Source: Caulobacteraceae bacterium
GTDB taxonomy: Bacteria > Pseudomonadota > Alphaproteobacteria > Caulobacterales > Caulobacteraceae
Assembly (NCBI GenBank): GCA_019748095.1
Contig: JAIEQA010000032.1
Location: 1-64,000, forward strand
Reading direction: 5' to 3'
DNA length: 64,000 nucleotides
The notes under the pieces were generated by a model. It saw nothing but the letters and a program-made list of their open reading frames with translations. It searched no databases and had not been told where the DNA came from. Positions 37,826 to 46,517 of this stretch are shown piece after piece (the stretch's first letter is position 1; every line of letters starts with the position of its first letter). The position numbers and the translations under genes are program-made.

Positions 37826-38036
37826 GTCTTGGCTTTACGGGGCGAAAGCGCGGTCCTCAAGCCCGCACTCTTCCTCTTGTTCTGATCAAGAATCATAAAA
37901 GGAATGGAAGCAGACAGCAGGGGGCGGGATCGTGGGGACAGGATGCTGTCCGTCCTCCCCGCGATCGCACTTATCCCGGCCCCGGGCGTGAAAGCCGGGA
38001 CACGGCGCAGGGCCCTGTCGAAACCGGGGATAATCC

Positions 38037-38051
38037 TTAACAAAACCCTAA
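38037..38051. promoter_or_regulatory. CtrA-type binding site in the candidate origin
   Basis: TTAACAAAACCCTAA matches the CtrA consensus TTAA-N7-TTAA with one mismatch. In Caulobacter, CtrA bound at Cori silences replication in swarmer cells. Confidence 0.65.
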
Positions 38052-38100
38052 TGGCCGGGCTCCGGGCCTGACCTCGACCCCGGTCAACGCCTGGGGGTCG

Positions 38101-38115
38101 TTTACCCTTTGTTAG
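38101..38115. promoter_or_regulatory. Second, weaker CtrA-like site in the candidate origin
   Basis: TTTACCCTTTGTTAG fits TTAA-N7-TTAA with two mismatches, 64 bases from the first site. It is weak alone; its position in the same gap makes it worth noting. Confidence 0.35.
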
Positions 38116-38328
38116 GATTTCCCCATGGGCAAGCGCGACCCCGTTGCGGCCGGGGAAGAAACGCACCCCGGCGTGCCGATCATCCCCGCCTGTCCCCGCT
38201 CGCCCGGGGCGATGGCCCGCGCTATAGAAATCCATGCCCCGCCGACGCGCTGCGGTGCCCCGTCCGATCCACAGGATAACGCCCATTCCCACCCCCTCTG
38301 ACGCTTCTGTCCCCCCGGGACGTCGGGC

Positions 38329-39198
38329 ATGAGCCCCGCCCGCCCCGCCGGGGCCTCGCGCCTCGCCACCTATTTTCATGTCCATCTGGTCTCGGATTCG
38401 ACCGGCGAGACGCTCAACGCCATGGCCAAGGCGGTCACGGCCCGCTTCGATGGCGTGATCCCGATCGAGCACATCTATGCGCTCGTCCGTTCCGACAAAC
38501 AGATGGACCGGGTCCTCGGCGAGGTCGCCGCCGCGCCCGGCGTGGTCCTGCACACCATCGTCGACCGGGAGCTGCGGGCCCAGCTGGAAGAGGGCTGCCG
38601 GGCCCTCGACATGCCCCATATCGGCGCGCTTGATCCCCTCGTGGGGGCCCTCTCCCGCTATCTGGGCGCGGCCCTGTCGACACGGGTCGGGGCCCAGCAC
38701 ACCCTCGACCACGACTATTTCAACCGCATCAGCGCTCTGGACTATGCCATGGCCCACGACGACGGTCAGGGCACGGCCGAACAGCTGGAGGGGGCCGACG
38801 TCGTTCTGGTCGGCGTCAGCCGGACCTCCAAGACCCCGACCTGTATCTATCTGGCCCACCGCGGCGTGCGCGCAGCCAATGTCCCCCTCGTCCCGGGTCA
38901 GGAAGACGGCGAACGGCTGGTCGGTCTGAAGAATCCCCTCGTCGTCGGCCTGACCGTGTCGCCGGACCGGCTGGTCCAGATCCGCCGCAACCGCCTCGAG
39001 GGTCTGAACGCCACCCACGCCTCGGCCTATGTCGAGCCCGATGCGGTCCGCGATGAGACGATCAAGGCCAAACGCGCCTTCGAGCGCCGGGGCTGGCCCA
39101 CCATCGACGTCACCCGCCGGTCTGTGGAAGAAACCGCGGCCGCCATCCTGAACCTGCTGACCGAGCGGCGGTCCCACCGTGTCGGAGCCTCATGGTGA
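38329..39198 (+). CDS. ppsR: Pyruvate, water/phosphate dikinase regulatory protein (DUF299)
   Basis: ADP-dependent kinase and Pi-dependent pyrophosphorylase that switches PEP synthase or pyruvate phosphate dikinase off and on by threonine phosphorylation. The 289 residues start MSPARPAGASRLATYFHVHL. VSDSTGETLNAMAKAV, LDHDYFNRISALDYAMAHDDG and the P-loop GVSRTSKTPTCIYLAHRG are characteristic of DUF299. The partner dikinase is not in the window. It is the first gene on the right-hand side of the candidate origin and heads ppsR-maf-aroE-coaE-dnaQ with short overlaps. Confidence 0.94.
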   Translation: MSPARPAGASRLATYFHVHLVSDSTGETLNAMAKAVTARFDGVIPIEHIYALVRSDKQMDRVLGEVAAAPGVVLHTIVDRELRAQLEEGCRALDMPHIGALDPLVGALSRYLGAALSTRVGAQHTLDHDYFNRISALDYAMAHDDGQGTAEQLEGADVVLVGVSRTSKTPTCIYLAHRGVRAANVPLVPGQEDGERLVGLKNPLVVGLTVSPDRLVQIRRNRLEGLNATHASAYVEPDAVRDETIKAKRAFERRGWPTIDVTRRSVEETAAAILNLLTERRSHRVGASW

Positions 39199-39800
39199 GC
39201 ACCCTGTCTTCCCCCCGTCTGATCCTCGCCTCCCGCAGCGCCGCCCGCCGCGCCATGCTGACCGCCGCCGGCATCGCCTTCACAACTGAGGATTCGGGTG
39301 TGGATGAGGATGCAATCAAGGTCACGCTCGCCGGTCTCGACCCGGCCGGACTGGCGCTGGAACTGGCCCAGGCCAAGGCCCTCGCCGTCTCCACGCGTGA
39401 TCCGGACGCCTGGGTCCTCGGGTCGGACCAGACCCTCGCGGTCGAGGGCGGCATGGTGTCCAAGGCCCCGGATCTGACCGCCGCCCGCGACCGGTTGCTG
39501 GCGCTGCGCGGCCGCCCCCACGCCCTGCATGCCGCCGCCGCCCTCGCGCACGGCGGTGAGGTGATCTGGTCGTCTGTGGATACAGCCCGGATGATGGTCC
39601 GCACCTTCTCGGACGCCTTCCTCGACACCTATCTGCAGACCGAGGGCGAGGCCCTGCTGGGATCCGTCGGCTGCTACAGGCTGGAGGGGATGGGTTCGCA
39701 ACTGTTTGACCGGGTCGAGGGCGACTATTTCACGGTTCTGGGCATGCCGTTATGGCCGGTCCTGACCGAACTGCGCCGGGCCGGAGTGATCGCCGCATGA
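39192..39800 (+). CDS. maf: Maf-like nucleoside triphosphate pyrophosphatase
   Basis: House-cleaning enzyme that hydrolyses non-canonical or modified NTPs such as dTTP, UTP or m5UTP; it was first named for septum inhibition. The 202-residue protein has RLILASRSAARRAMLTAAGI at the N-terminus (phosphate-binding SxSxxR) and LGSDQTLAVEG with the catalytic Asp. SVGCYRLEGMGSQLFDRVEGDYFTVLGMPL is the C-terminal signature. The start overlaps ppsR by 7 bases and the end overlaps aroE by 4, so translation is coupled. Confidence 0.93.
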   Translation: MVSTLSSPRLILASRSAARRAMLTAAGIAFTTEDSGVDEDAIKVTLAGLDPAGLALELAQAKALAVSTRDPDAWVLGSDQTLAVEGGMVSKAPDLTAARDRLLALRGRPHALHAAAALAHGGEVIWSSVDTARMMVRTFSDAFLDTYLQTEGEALLGSVGCYRLEGMGSQLFDRVEGDYFTVLGMPLWPVLTELRRAGVIAA

Positions 39801-40642
39801 GCCGTATCCCCATCACCGGGGCCGCCCGGGTCGGCGGCATCGCTGGCAACCCTGTCACCCATTCCCTCAGCCCGGTCATCCACAACGCCTGGATCGCCGC
39901 CGCCGGTCTGGACGCAGCCTATGTGCCCTTCACCCCCCGCGATGCGGACGGGTTCGCCGCCCTGGTCGCGGCCGGTCGGGCGGGTCTTCTGGCCGGGATC
40001 AACGTCACCGCCCCGTTCAAGGAACAGGCCTTTGCCCTCGCCGACGAAAGCTCCCCCACGGCGACCGACAGCGGCTCGGCCAATATTCTGGTGTTTCGGG
40101 ACGGCCGGGTTGTGGCCGACAGCAGCGACGGTCTGGGTCTGTTGATCGCCCTGCGCACCCAGGCCCCGGACCTGACGCTGGCCGGGACTCCCGTCGTCGT
40201 CCTCGGGGCCGGGGGCGCGGCCCGGGCCGCAGCGGCCACTCTCGCCGGGGCCGGGGCCCGGCCCCGGATCCTCAATCGCACCCCTGCCCGGGCCCAGGCG
40301 CTGGCCGACGATCTGGGAGGCGAGGTCAGCGTCGCCGATCCCGCCTCGGCGTTCGAGGGTGCCGGTCTGGTGGTCAATGCCCTCAGCGTCCGTCCCGACA
40401 TCGATCTGGACCGGCTGGATCGCCAGACCGTGGTCATGGACATGACCTATCGCCCCGTCGTGACGGAGTTTCTCGCGGCGGCCCGTCGCGCAGGGCTGGT
40501 GACCGTCGATGGCCTGGCCATGCTGATCGGTCAGGCCGGCCCCTCGTTTGAGGCCATCTTCGGCACTCCGCCCCCCGATCTCGACCCTCGCCCGCTCCTG
40601 CTCGCCCATCTGGGAGAGGCCGTTTCCGGTTCGATGCCGTGA
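39797..40642 (+). CDS. aroE: Shikimate dehydrogenase (NADP+)
   Basis: Fourth step of the shikimate pathway, dehydroshikimate to shikimate. From the ATG at 39797 ([20 protein letters not shown]) the length is 281 residues; the ORF track adds 15 codons from within maf. The substrate-binding [13 protein letters not shown] and the catalytic Lys in [13 protein letters not shown] are intact. The NADP fold is [17 protein letters not shown] followed by [11 protein letters not shown]. The C-terminal [18 protein letters not shown] is the usual closing helix. Overlaps of 4 bases with maf and coaE indicate an operon. Confidence 0.96.
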   Translation: MSRIPITGAARVGGIAGNPVTHSLSPVIHNAWIAAAGLDAAYVPFTPRDADGFAALVAAGRAGLLAGINVTAPFKEQAFALADESSPTATDSGSANILVFRDGRVVADSSDGLGLLIALRTQAPDLTLAGTPVVVLGAGGAARAAAATLAGAGARPRILNRTPARAQALADDLGGEVSVADPASAFEGAGLVVNALSVRPDIDLDRLDRQTVVMDMTYRPVVTEFLAAARRAGLVTVDGLAMLIGQAGPSFEAIFGTPPPDLDPRPLLLAHLGEAVSGSMP

Positions 40643-41289
40643 TCGTCCTCGGCCTGACCGGCTCCATCGGCATGGGCAAGTCGACCACGACGGCGATGTT
40701 CGCCGATCGCGGGGCCCTGGTCTGGAACGCCGATGCGGCGGTCCACGCCCTCTATGCCCCCGGCGGGGCGGCGGTCGAACCGCTGGCGGCGGCCTTCCCC
40801 GGCGTCGTCGTCGATGGCGCGGTCGACCGGACCCGTCTGGCCGAGGCCCTGGGCCGCGACGACACCGCCTTTCGCCGGCTGGAGACGATCGTCCATCCCC
40901 TCGTCGCCGCCGGGCGGCTCGCCGAACTGGAGGCGGCCCGGGCGGCCGGCGTACGCCTCGCGGTTCTCGATATTCCGCTGCTGTTCGAAACCGGCGGGGA
41001 CCGGGCTGTGGACGCCGTCGTCGTGGTCACCGCCGACCCGGACATCCAGCGCCAGCGGGTGCTGGCCCGGCCGGGCATGACCCCCGAACGGTTCGCGGCC
41101 ATTCTGGAACGCCAGATGCCGGATGCCGAAAAACGCCGCCGCGCCGACTTCCTCATCGACACCGGTGCGGGTCTCGAGGCCGCCCGGGCGCAGGTGGATC
41201 TTATCATGGGGACGGTTCTGGCCCCGGGCTGGAAACCGCCCGGCCGCACCCTTCCAGCCGGCGACGAAACATCCCATGAGGGGGCATGA
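40639..41289 (+). CDS. coaE: Dephospho-CoA kinase
   Basis: Last step of coenzyme A synthesis, phosphorylating the 3'-OH of dephospho-CoA. The P-loop [19 protein letters not shown] is at the very N-terminus. [24 protein letters not shown] and [26 protein letters not shown] follow the expected order for CoaE. The length is 216 residues. It overlaps aroE and dnaQ by 4 bases each. The window also holds coaBC, so two CoA-pathway genes are present, though far apart. Confidence 0.95.
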   Translation: MIVLGLTGSIGMGKSTTTAMFADRGALVWNADAAVHALYAPGGAAVEPLAAAFPGVVVDGAVDRTRLAEALGRDDTAFRRLETIVHPLVAAGRLAELEAARAAGVRLAVLDIPLLFETGGDRAVDAVVVVTADPDIQRQRVLARPGMTPERFAAILERQMPDAEKRRRADFLIDTGAGLEAARAQVDLIMGTVLAPGWKPPGRTLPAGDETSHEGA

Positions 41290-42008
41290 CCCGCGAGATC
41301 GTCCTCGACACCGAAACCACCGGCTTTGATCCGAAGACCGGCGACCGGCTGATCGAGGTCGGCTGTGTCGAACTGGTCGACCTCTTGCCGACGGGCCGGA
41401 CCTTTCACCGTCTGGTGAACCCCGAACGCCTGATCCCGCCCGACGCCATCCGGGTTCACGGCATCACCGATGACAAGGTGCGCGACGCTCCCCGGTTCGC
41501 CGCCATCGTGGACGACCTCATGGCCTTCATCGGCGACGCCCCGGTCATCGCTCATAACGCCCAGTTCGACCGCAACTTCATCGATCATGAGTGCGGCCGC
41601 TGCGGCCAGCCCCTGCTGGCCGAGACGCGCTGGATCGACACCCTCCAGCTGGCTCAGAAACGCTTTCCGGGGATGGCCAACTCCCTCGATGCGCTGTGCA
41701 AACGCTTCAAGATCAGCCTGGTGGACCGCGCCCTGCACGGGGCCCTGATCGACGCCCGGCTTCTGGCCGAGGTCTATCTGGAACTTCGGGGCGGCAAGGA
41801 ACGGGTGCTGGATCTCAGCAGTCGCCGCGAAGGGATTGCGGCCGCCGCGCACGCCGCCGCCGGGGGACATGCGGCTCGTCCCCGTCCCCTCGGCCCGCGC
41901 CTGCGGCCGGAAGAAGTCGAGGCCCACACCCTGTTCCTCCAGGCGACGCTGAAAGACACCTCCCTGTGGGCCGCCTACGGCGTGGAGATTCAGTCCACCC
42001 CGCTTTAG
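41286..42008 (+). CDS. dnaQ: DNA polymerase III subunit epsilon (proofreading exonuclease)
   Basis: 3'-5' proofreading subunit of the replicase. The 240-residue protein shows DEDDh exonuclease motifs: Exo[23 protein letters not shown], Exo[17 protein letters not shown] and Exo[24 protein letters not shown]. The C-terminal quarter is low-complexity ([21 protein letters not shown]), where the alpha-subunit contact would lie. It ends the ppsR-maf-aroE-coaE-dnaQ run and overlaps the convergent secB by 4 bases. Confidence 0.95.
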   Translation: MTREIVLDTETTGFDPKTGDRLIEVGCVELVDLLPTGRTFHRLVNPERLIPPDAIRVHGITDDKVRDAPRFAAIVDDLMAFIGDAPVIAHNAQFDRNFIDHECGRCGQPLLAETRWIDTLQLAQKRFPGMANSLDALCKRFKISLVDRALHGALIDARLLAEVYLELRGGKERVLDLSSRREGIAAAAHAAAGGHAARPRPLGPRLRPEEVEAHTLFLQATLKDTSLWAAYGVEIQSTPL

Positions 42009-42499
42009 GCCGTCCCGGCGGCCTGGGCCTGCTGCTGCATCCGGGCGGCATAGATGCCGGCAAAATCAATCGGGTCCAGCATGAAGGGCGGATAGAAGCC
42101 GCCATCCGCCGTCGCCCGGGCCACGATCTCACGGGCATAGGGGAACAGGTAGCGGGGGCATTCGATCAGGAGCAGGGGCTCGATGTCCTTTTCGGCGATC
42201 CCGGTCAGCTGGAACAGGCCGCCGTACAGAAGCTCGACGTGAAACACGGCCATGGCTTCCGTCGAGGCCTTGATCGACAGTTTGATGTCGACCTCGAACA
42301 GGCCGTCAGGACGACCCTGGGCGTTCAGCTCCACGCCCATATCGATCTGCGGCTTGCCTTCCAGCCTCAGGCTGTCAGGGGCCCGCGGGTTCTCGAACGA
42401 CAGGTCGCGGACGAACTGGGCGAGAATGCGAAAACCCGGGAGGGGGGGCTGACCCCCCTGAACGGGGGCGTTGGGCTCGGCGGGGGGGACGTCGGTCAT
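42005..42499 (-). CDS. secB: Protein-export chaperone SecB
   Basis: Tetrameric cytosolic chaperone that holds preproteins unfolded and hands them to SecA. I start at ATG 42499 ([20 protein letters not shown]), giving 164 residues; the ORF track adds 24 codons. [58 protein letters not shown] and [18 protein letters not shown] are family signatures. It is convergent with dnaQ and divergent from the Tim44-like gene. The dnaQ/secB pairing beside the origin is also what I recall for Caulobacter. Confidence 0.95.
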   Translation of the reverse strand: MTDVPPAEPNAPVQGGQPPLPGFRILAQFVRDLSFENPRAPDSLRLEGKPQIDMGVELNAQGRPDGLFEVDIKLSIKASTEAMAVFHVELLYGGLFQLTGIAEKDIEPLLLIECPRYLFPYAREIVARATADGGFYPPFMLDPIDFAGIYAARMQQQAQAAGTA

Positions 42500-42689
42500 G
42501 GAGGCTGGGCCGTTCGGTCTGGCAAGGGGCGAGGGGCGGCGACTAGCATCGGGCCGGACGACCCGCAACACAGGCGACGATGTCGCGTAGGATGCGAGTC
42601 GCCTTGCGTGCGCCTATATCTAACCCTAATCGTCGAAAACGCGCTTGATCCTCAGGGTCTTGCCCCCCGACGCAATCCAGGGATTTCCC

Positions 42690-43331
42690 GTGCCGGTTCA
42701 GTTCTCGATCATCATCTTCGCCGTCATCGCGGCCTTCGTCCTGTTCCAGCTCTACAATGTGCTGGGCAAGAAGGTCGGCCGGCAGCCGCAGGAAGGCGCG
42801 CGTGCGCCCGCCCTCGCCGCCAATGGGGCCGAGCCGGCCCTGCGGACCCCGGGGGTTGACGCCACCCTCCTGGCCGCGGCCGCCTCGCTGCGGGCCCGTG
42901 ACCCGGCTTTTGACCCGACCAAGTTCATCGAAGGGGCCCGTCAGGCCTATGAGACCATCGTCCGCGGCTATGCCTCGGGGGATCGGGCGGCCCTGACGCC
43001 CCTGCTGACCCCGGCCGTCCTGGCCTCGTTCGAGACCGGTATTGCGGCGCGCGAGACCCGCGGCGAGACCGAGCAGGTCGAATTCCTGCATCCGCCCCGT
43101 GCTGATCTCGAACTGGCCTCGGCCGAAGGCGACCGTGCGGTCGCCAAGGTCCGGTTCCTGGCCGAGATCCGTTCGAAGATCCTTCTGCCCGAGGGCGAGG
43201 CCACACCGGGGGCTCCGGCCGAGCCCCGGATCGAGGAGCGTCGCACGGCCGAGCACTGGACGTTCGAACGTTCGCTCGGGGCCACCGATCCCAACTGGGT
43301 CCTGGCCCGGGTCGAACCCGCGAACGCCTGA
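42690..43331 (+). CDS. Tim44/TimA-family membrane-anchored protein
   Basis: Alphaproteobacterial relative of mitochondrial Tim44. GTG at 42690 gives MPVQFSIIIFAVIAAFVLFQ, a single N-terminal membrane anchor, followed by a linker and a Tim44-like (LolA/NTF2-type) domain. The domain includes DPTKFIEGARQAYETIVRGYASGDRAALTPLLTPAVLASF, QVEFLHPPRADLELAS and EHWTFERSLGATDPNWVLARVEPA. The length is 213 residues. The ORF track uses a TTG 15 codons upstream. Its role is unclear, perhaps as a scaffold at the inner membrane. It overlaps the mltA start by 1 base (TGATG), so the two are coupled. Confidence 0.88.
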   Translation: MPVQFSIIIFAVIAAFVLFQLYNVLGKKVGRQPQEGARAPALAANGAEPALRTPGVDATLLAAAASLRARDPAFDPTKFIEGARQAYETIVRGYASGDRAALTPLLTPAVLASFETGIAARETRGETEQVEFLHPPRADLELASAEGDRAVAKVRFLAEIRSKILLPEGEATPGAPAEPRIEERRTAEHWTFERSLGATDPNWVLARVEPANA

Positions 43332-44437
43332 TGCCGCGACCCGGCCGGGCGGCGGTGACCGCGCGGTGGGCGACGGTCGGCGGCCTGGCGATGCTGTCGG
43401 CCTGCGCCTCGGTGCCGGACACGCCCCCCGTCCCGGCACCGGTGATCCGGCCAGACGCGCCGGCCACACCCCTGCCGGCTGCGGTCGGGCCCGAGACCCT
43501 GCCGTCCTGGGCCGATGAGGATCATCTGGCGGCGTTTCACGCCTATAGCGACACCTGCGATCTGGCCCGTGATGCGGCGTCCACCCGGCAATGCGCGCGG
43601 GCTATGGACATCCGCCGGCTGTCACGGCCCGTCACCCCCTCGGCCGCCCGGGTCTTTTTCGAAACGGGCTTCTCCGTGGTCGAGGCAGTGACCGCCGATG
43701 CCCGTCCGGGTCTGCTGACCGCCTATTTCGCGCCCGAATACAGTGCGCGACGGACACCGGAGGGCGAGTTCGATACGCCGGTGCTCCCGCCCCCGCCGGG
43801 CTGGGTCCGGGGACAGGTCCTGCCCGTCCGGGCGGAAATCGAGGCCGGACCGCCCCCCTCTCCCCCGCTCGCCTGGATGCGGGCCGAAGACCTGTTCTTT
43901 CTGCAGATCCAGGGCTCGGGCTATCTGACCTTTGAGGATGGTTCGACCGTCCGGGCCGCCTATGCCGCCGACAACGGCCAGCCCTTTGTCGGAATCGCCC
44001 GCCCCATGGCGGACCAGGGCCTGCTGCCCCGGGACGGGACGTCGGGGGAGGCGATCCGGGCCTGGCTGGCGGCCAACCGGGGCCCCGAGGCCCGGGCCGT
44101 CACGGCCCTCAACCCCCGCTACATCTATTTCGTGCTCCAGCCCGACGACGGCGGGCATCCCGCCGGGGCGGCGGGTGTGGCGCTCAGCCCGCGCCGCGCG
44201 ATCGCCGTCGACCCCGCCGGCTGGACCTATGGCGATCTGGTCTGGATCCGCGCCGACGGTGGCAATCTGATCGGGGCCCGGGGAAGCTATTCCGGCCTCG
44301 TCATGGCGCTCGACACCGGTTCGGCCATCCGTGGCCCGGTGCGGGCCGACCTCTATCTGGGCCGTGGTGCGCTGGCCGGCGCGGAGGCCGGCGCTGTGCG
44401 GCACCCCCTGCGGATGTGGCGACTTGTCCCGCGTTGA
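43331..44437 (+). CDS. mltA: Membrane-bound lytic murein transglycosylase A
   Basis: Cleaves the MurNAc-GlcNAc bond to 1,6-anhydro products during peptidoglycan remodelling. The 368-residue protein has a lipoprotein signal with lipobox MLSAC (Cys near residue 25). The MltA domain includes FETGFSVVEAVTADARPGLLTAYFAPEY and FFLQIQGSGYLTFEDGSTVRAAYAADNGQPFVGIA. The C-terminal 3D domain has AIAVDPAGWTYGDLVWI and MALDTGSAIRGPVRADLYLG with its catalytic Asp residues. It follows the Tim44-like gene directly. Confidence 0.94.
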   Translation: MPRPGRAAVTARWATVGGLAMLSACASVPDTPPVPAPVIRPDAPATPLPAAVGPETLPSWADEDHLAAFHAYSDTCDLARDAASTRQCARAMDIRRLSRPVTPSAARVFFETGFSVVEAVTADARPGLLTAYFAPEYSARRTPEGEFDTPVLPPPPGWVRGQVLPVRAEIEAGPPPSPPLAWMRAEDLFFLQIQGSGYLTFEDGSTVRAAYAADNGQPFVGIARPMADQGLLPRDGTSGEAIRAWLAANRGPEARAVTALNPRYIYFVLQPDDGGHPAGAAGVALSPRRAIAVDPAGWTYGDLVWIRADGGNLIGARGSYSGLVMALDTGSAIRGPVRADLYLGRGALAGAEAGAVRHPLRMWRLVPR

Positions 44438-44508
44438 TACGACCGGGCTGGGCTTTGTCGGAGCAAGCGCCTAGATAGACGGCCGATTCGCCGCCCAGGC
44501 CTTCCCTT

Positions 44509-44934
44509 ATGACTTCCGTTTCCGGGCGCGCCCTCGAGCGCCTCGTCTACCGCAGCGATTCCCTCGGTGTGGCCGAGGGCCCGGTGGATCTGTCCGCCAT
44601 TGTCTCGACCTCCGTGCGCAACAACGGCCGTCGCAAGATCACCGGGGCCCTCGCCCATGAGGCCGGAACCTTCGTCCAGGTGCTGGAAGGCGATGCCGAA
44701 GCCCTGACCGCCCTGATGGAAACCATCGAGCTGGACGACCGTCACCGCAATGTGCGGGTCCTCGCCCGCTGGCCGGTCCAGGCCCAGCTCTTCCTCGGCT
44801 GGGCCATGGTGCTGGTCGACACCCGCAGACTGTCGCCCCATCTGTCCAAACTGGTGTCCCAGACCGGTTCGGGGGCCCAGGTGACGGGGGTCCTGGCCGG
44901 TCTGGCCAATGCCCGGCTCGGCTCGGCCGCCTAG
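44509..44934 (+). CDS. BLUF-domain blue-light photoreceptor (single domain)
   Basis: FAD-binding blue-light sensor of 141 residues, almost all of it the BLUF domain. The photochemical residues are present: Tyr14 (LVYRSDS), Asn38/Asn39 (VRNNGRRKITGAL), Gln57 (FVQVLEGDAEAL) and the semi-conserved Trp-Met pair in LGWAMVL. DDRHRNVRVLARWPV is the expected last strand region. There is no EAL, cyclase or other output domain, so it should act through a partner protein. It follows mltA by 71 bases and overlaps the convergent HerA-like gene by 4. The partner cannot be deduced from context. Confidence 0.9.
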   Translation: MTSVSGRALERLVYRSDSLGVAEGPVDLSAIVSTSVRNNGRRKITGALAHEAGTFVQVLEGDAEALTALMETIELDDRHRNVRVLARWPVQAQLFLGWAMVLVDTRRLSPHLSKLVSQTGSGAQVTGVLAGLANARLGSAA

Positions 44935-46406
44935 CGTCGACGCAGACCGCCCAGCACCCCCCGGATCAGTTCGCGCGTCAGGGTCGACCCCGCCGTTCGA
45001 AGGACGGACTTGGTCAGGGCCTCCAGCGGTGTCTGGCGCGTGGACCGCCGCGGCGCCTTCGGTTTTTCGGCCGGCTGGGCGCGGGGTTTCGGCCCCGGCT
45101 CCCGGGCTGCATGGCGTTCGGCCAGCATTTCCTCTGCCGATTCCCGATCGATCCGGGTGTCGTACACGCCCCGGACCGGGCTGGCGGCCATCACAGCGGC
45201 GCGCTCGGCCGCTGTTGCCGGCCCCAGCCGGCTGTCCGGCGGCCGGATCAGGGTGCGGGTCACGACCCGGGGGGCCCCCTTGACGTCCAGGGTCGAGACC
45301 AGCGCCTCGCCCGTCCCCAGCGCCTGGATCGCCTCGCCGGTGTTGAAGTTCGAGTTCGCCCGAAAACTGTCCCCCGCCGACTTCAATCCCCTTTGCTCTG
45401 ACGGCGTATAGGCCCGCAGCGCATGCTGGATCCGGTTTCCCAGCTGGGCCAGGACACTGTCCGGAATATCTGCCGGATTCTGGGTGACGAAGTAGACGCC
45501 GACCCCCTTGGACCGGATCAGCCGCACAACCTGTTCGACCTTTTCCAGCAGTGGCCGCGGAGCATCCCGAAACAGCAGATGGGCCTCGTCGAAGAAAAAG
45601 ACGAGGCGCGGCTTTTCCGGATCCCCCACCTCGGGAAGCTGTTCGAACAGTTCCGACAGCAGCCAGAGCAGAAAGGCCCCGTAAAGGCGGGGTGAGGACA
45701 TCAACCGGGTGGCGTCCAGCACGTTCACCTGGCCTCGTCCGTCGATGCCGACCCGGATCATGTCCTCCAGTCGCAGCGCCGGTTCCCCGAAAAAGGCCTC
45801 CCCGCCCTGTTGCTCCAGCTGGAGCAGACCGCGCTGGATTGCGGCGATCGAGGCCGGTGCCACGTGGCCGACCTCTCGACCGATCCGGGCGCTGTCTTCG
45901 GCAACATAGGTCAGGACGCTGCGCAAATCGTCCAGGTCGAGCATCAGGAGGCCTTCCTTGTCGGCGACGTGGAAGGCCACCGTCAGAACCCCTTCCTGAA
46001 CCTCGTTGAGATCGAGCATCCGGGCCATCAGCAGGGGGCCGATTTCGGATACCGTGGCCCGGACAGGATGGCCTTTCTCCCCGTACAGATCCCAGAACAC
46101 CGTCGGTGCCGCGGCGGGCGTCAGCGTCAGGCCCATGTCGGCGGCCCGGGCCAGCAGCTTTTCGTTGGGTGAGCCTGGCTGGCTTATCCCGGACAGGTCG
46201 CCTTTCACATCGGCACAGAAGACGGGCACACCCATGGCCGAAAATCCTTCGGCCATGATCTGCAGGGTCACAGTCTTTCCGGTTCCCGTCGCGCCCGCGA
46301 TGATCCCGTGACGGTTGGCCCGGTTCCACAACAGGATCTCACGCTCCGGGATGTTTCCCTCTGCGGACTGTCCCAGAAACAATCCGGCGGTGGCGGTGTC
46401 AGTCAT
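44931..46406 (-). CDS. HerA-like ATPase (DUF853 / YjgR family)
   Basis: FtsK-HerA superfamily P-loop ATPase of 491 residues. Walker A is GIIAGATGTGKTVTLQ near residue 37 and Walker B is PRLVFFFDEAHLLFRDAP. VPVFCADVKGDLSGISQPGSPN and VYFVTQNPADIPDSVLAQLGNRIQHALRAYTP are typical of the DUF853/YjgR branch. A low-complexity basic/Pro region precedes the C-terminal helix. No NurA or Sir2 partner, the usual companions of archaeal HerA or antiphage HerA, is adjacent, so a defence role is not supported. The 658-residue ORF in another frame over the same bases is a shadow. Confidence 0.88.
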   Translation of the reverse strand: MTDTATAGLFLGQSAEGNIPEREILLWNRANRHGIIAGATGTGKTVTLQIMAEGFSAMGVPVFCADVKGDLSGISQPGSPNEKLLARAADMGLTLTPAAAPTVFWDLYGEKGHPVRATVSEIGPLLMARMLDLNEVQEGVLTVAFHVADKEGLLMLDLDDLRSVLTYVAEDSARIGREVGHVAPASIAAIQRGLLQLEQQGGEAFFGEPALRLEDMIRVGIDGRGQVNVLDATRLMSSPRLYGAFLLWLLSELFEQLPEVGDPEKPRLVFFFDEAHLLFRDAPRPLLEKVEQVVRLIRSKGVGVYFVTQNPADIPDSVLAQLGNRIQHALRAYTPSEQRGLKSAGDSFRANSNFNTGEAIQALGTGEALVSTLDVKGAPRVVTRTLIRPPDSRLGPATAAERAAVMAASPVRGVYDTRIDRESAEEMLAERHAAREPGPKPRAQPAEKPKAPRRSTRQTPLEALTKSVLRTAGSTLTRELIRGVLGGLRRR

Positions 46407-46517
46407 GGGCGATCTCCGTCAGGGAGGCCTGCTTAGCCGGGCCTGTCCACCTGTTCCAGCGAACCGCTCGCGGCATGGACGATTGACCGCGCCCGCCGCG
46501 CCCCCGACAGTCACATC

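Larger units (their letters stand above)
37826..38328. other. Candidate chromosomal replication origin (Cori-like)
   Basis: This 503-base gap between divergent hemE and ppsR is gene-free. In Caulobacter crescentus the origin lies beside hemE in the same setting, with parS and parAB a few kb away as seen here. Direct signals are: partial DnaA boxes TTATCCCGG (37971-37979, plus), TTATCCCCG (38025-38033, minus), TTATCCTGT (38271-38279, minus) and CGATCCACA (38265-38273, plus, 7 of 9); a CtrA-type site at 38037; a weaker one at 38101; a GAATC methylation site (37890-37894); and an AT-richer stretch near 37870-37905. No perfect TTATCCACA box is present. The promoters of hemE and ppsR must also lie here. 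The call rests mainly on synteny. Confidence 0.72.

Noticed and set aside
44353-46329. 658-residue minus-strand ORF overlapping the HerA-like gene
   Set aside because: Out-of-frame shadow on the same strand, Gly/Arg-rich; the HerA frame has intact Walker motifs.
44931-46406. HerA-based antiphage defence system
   Set aside because: No Sir2, DUF4297 or NurA partner beside it, and the sequence fits the solitary DUF853/YjgR branch.
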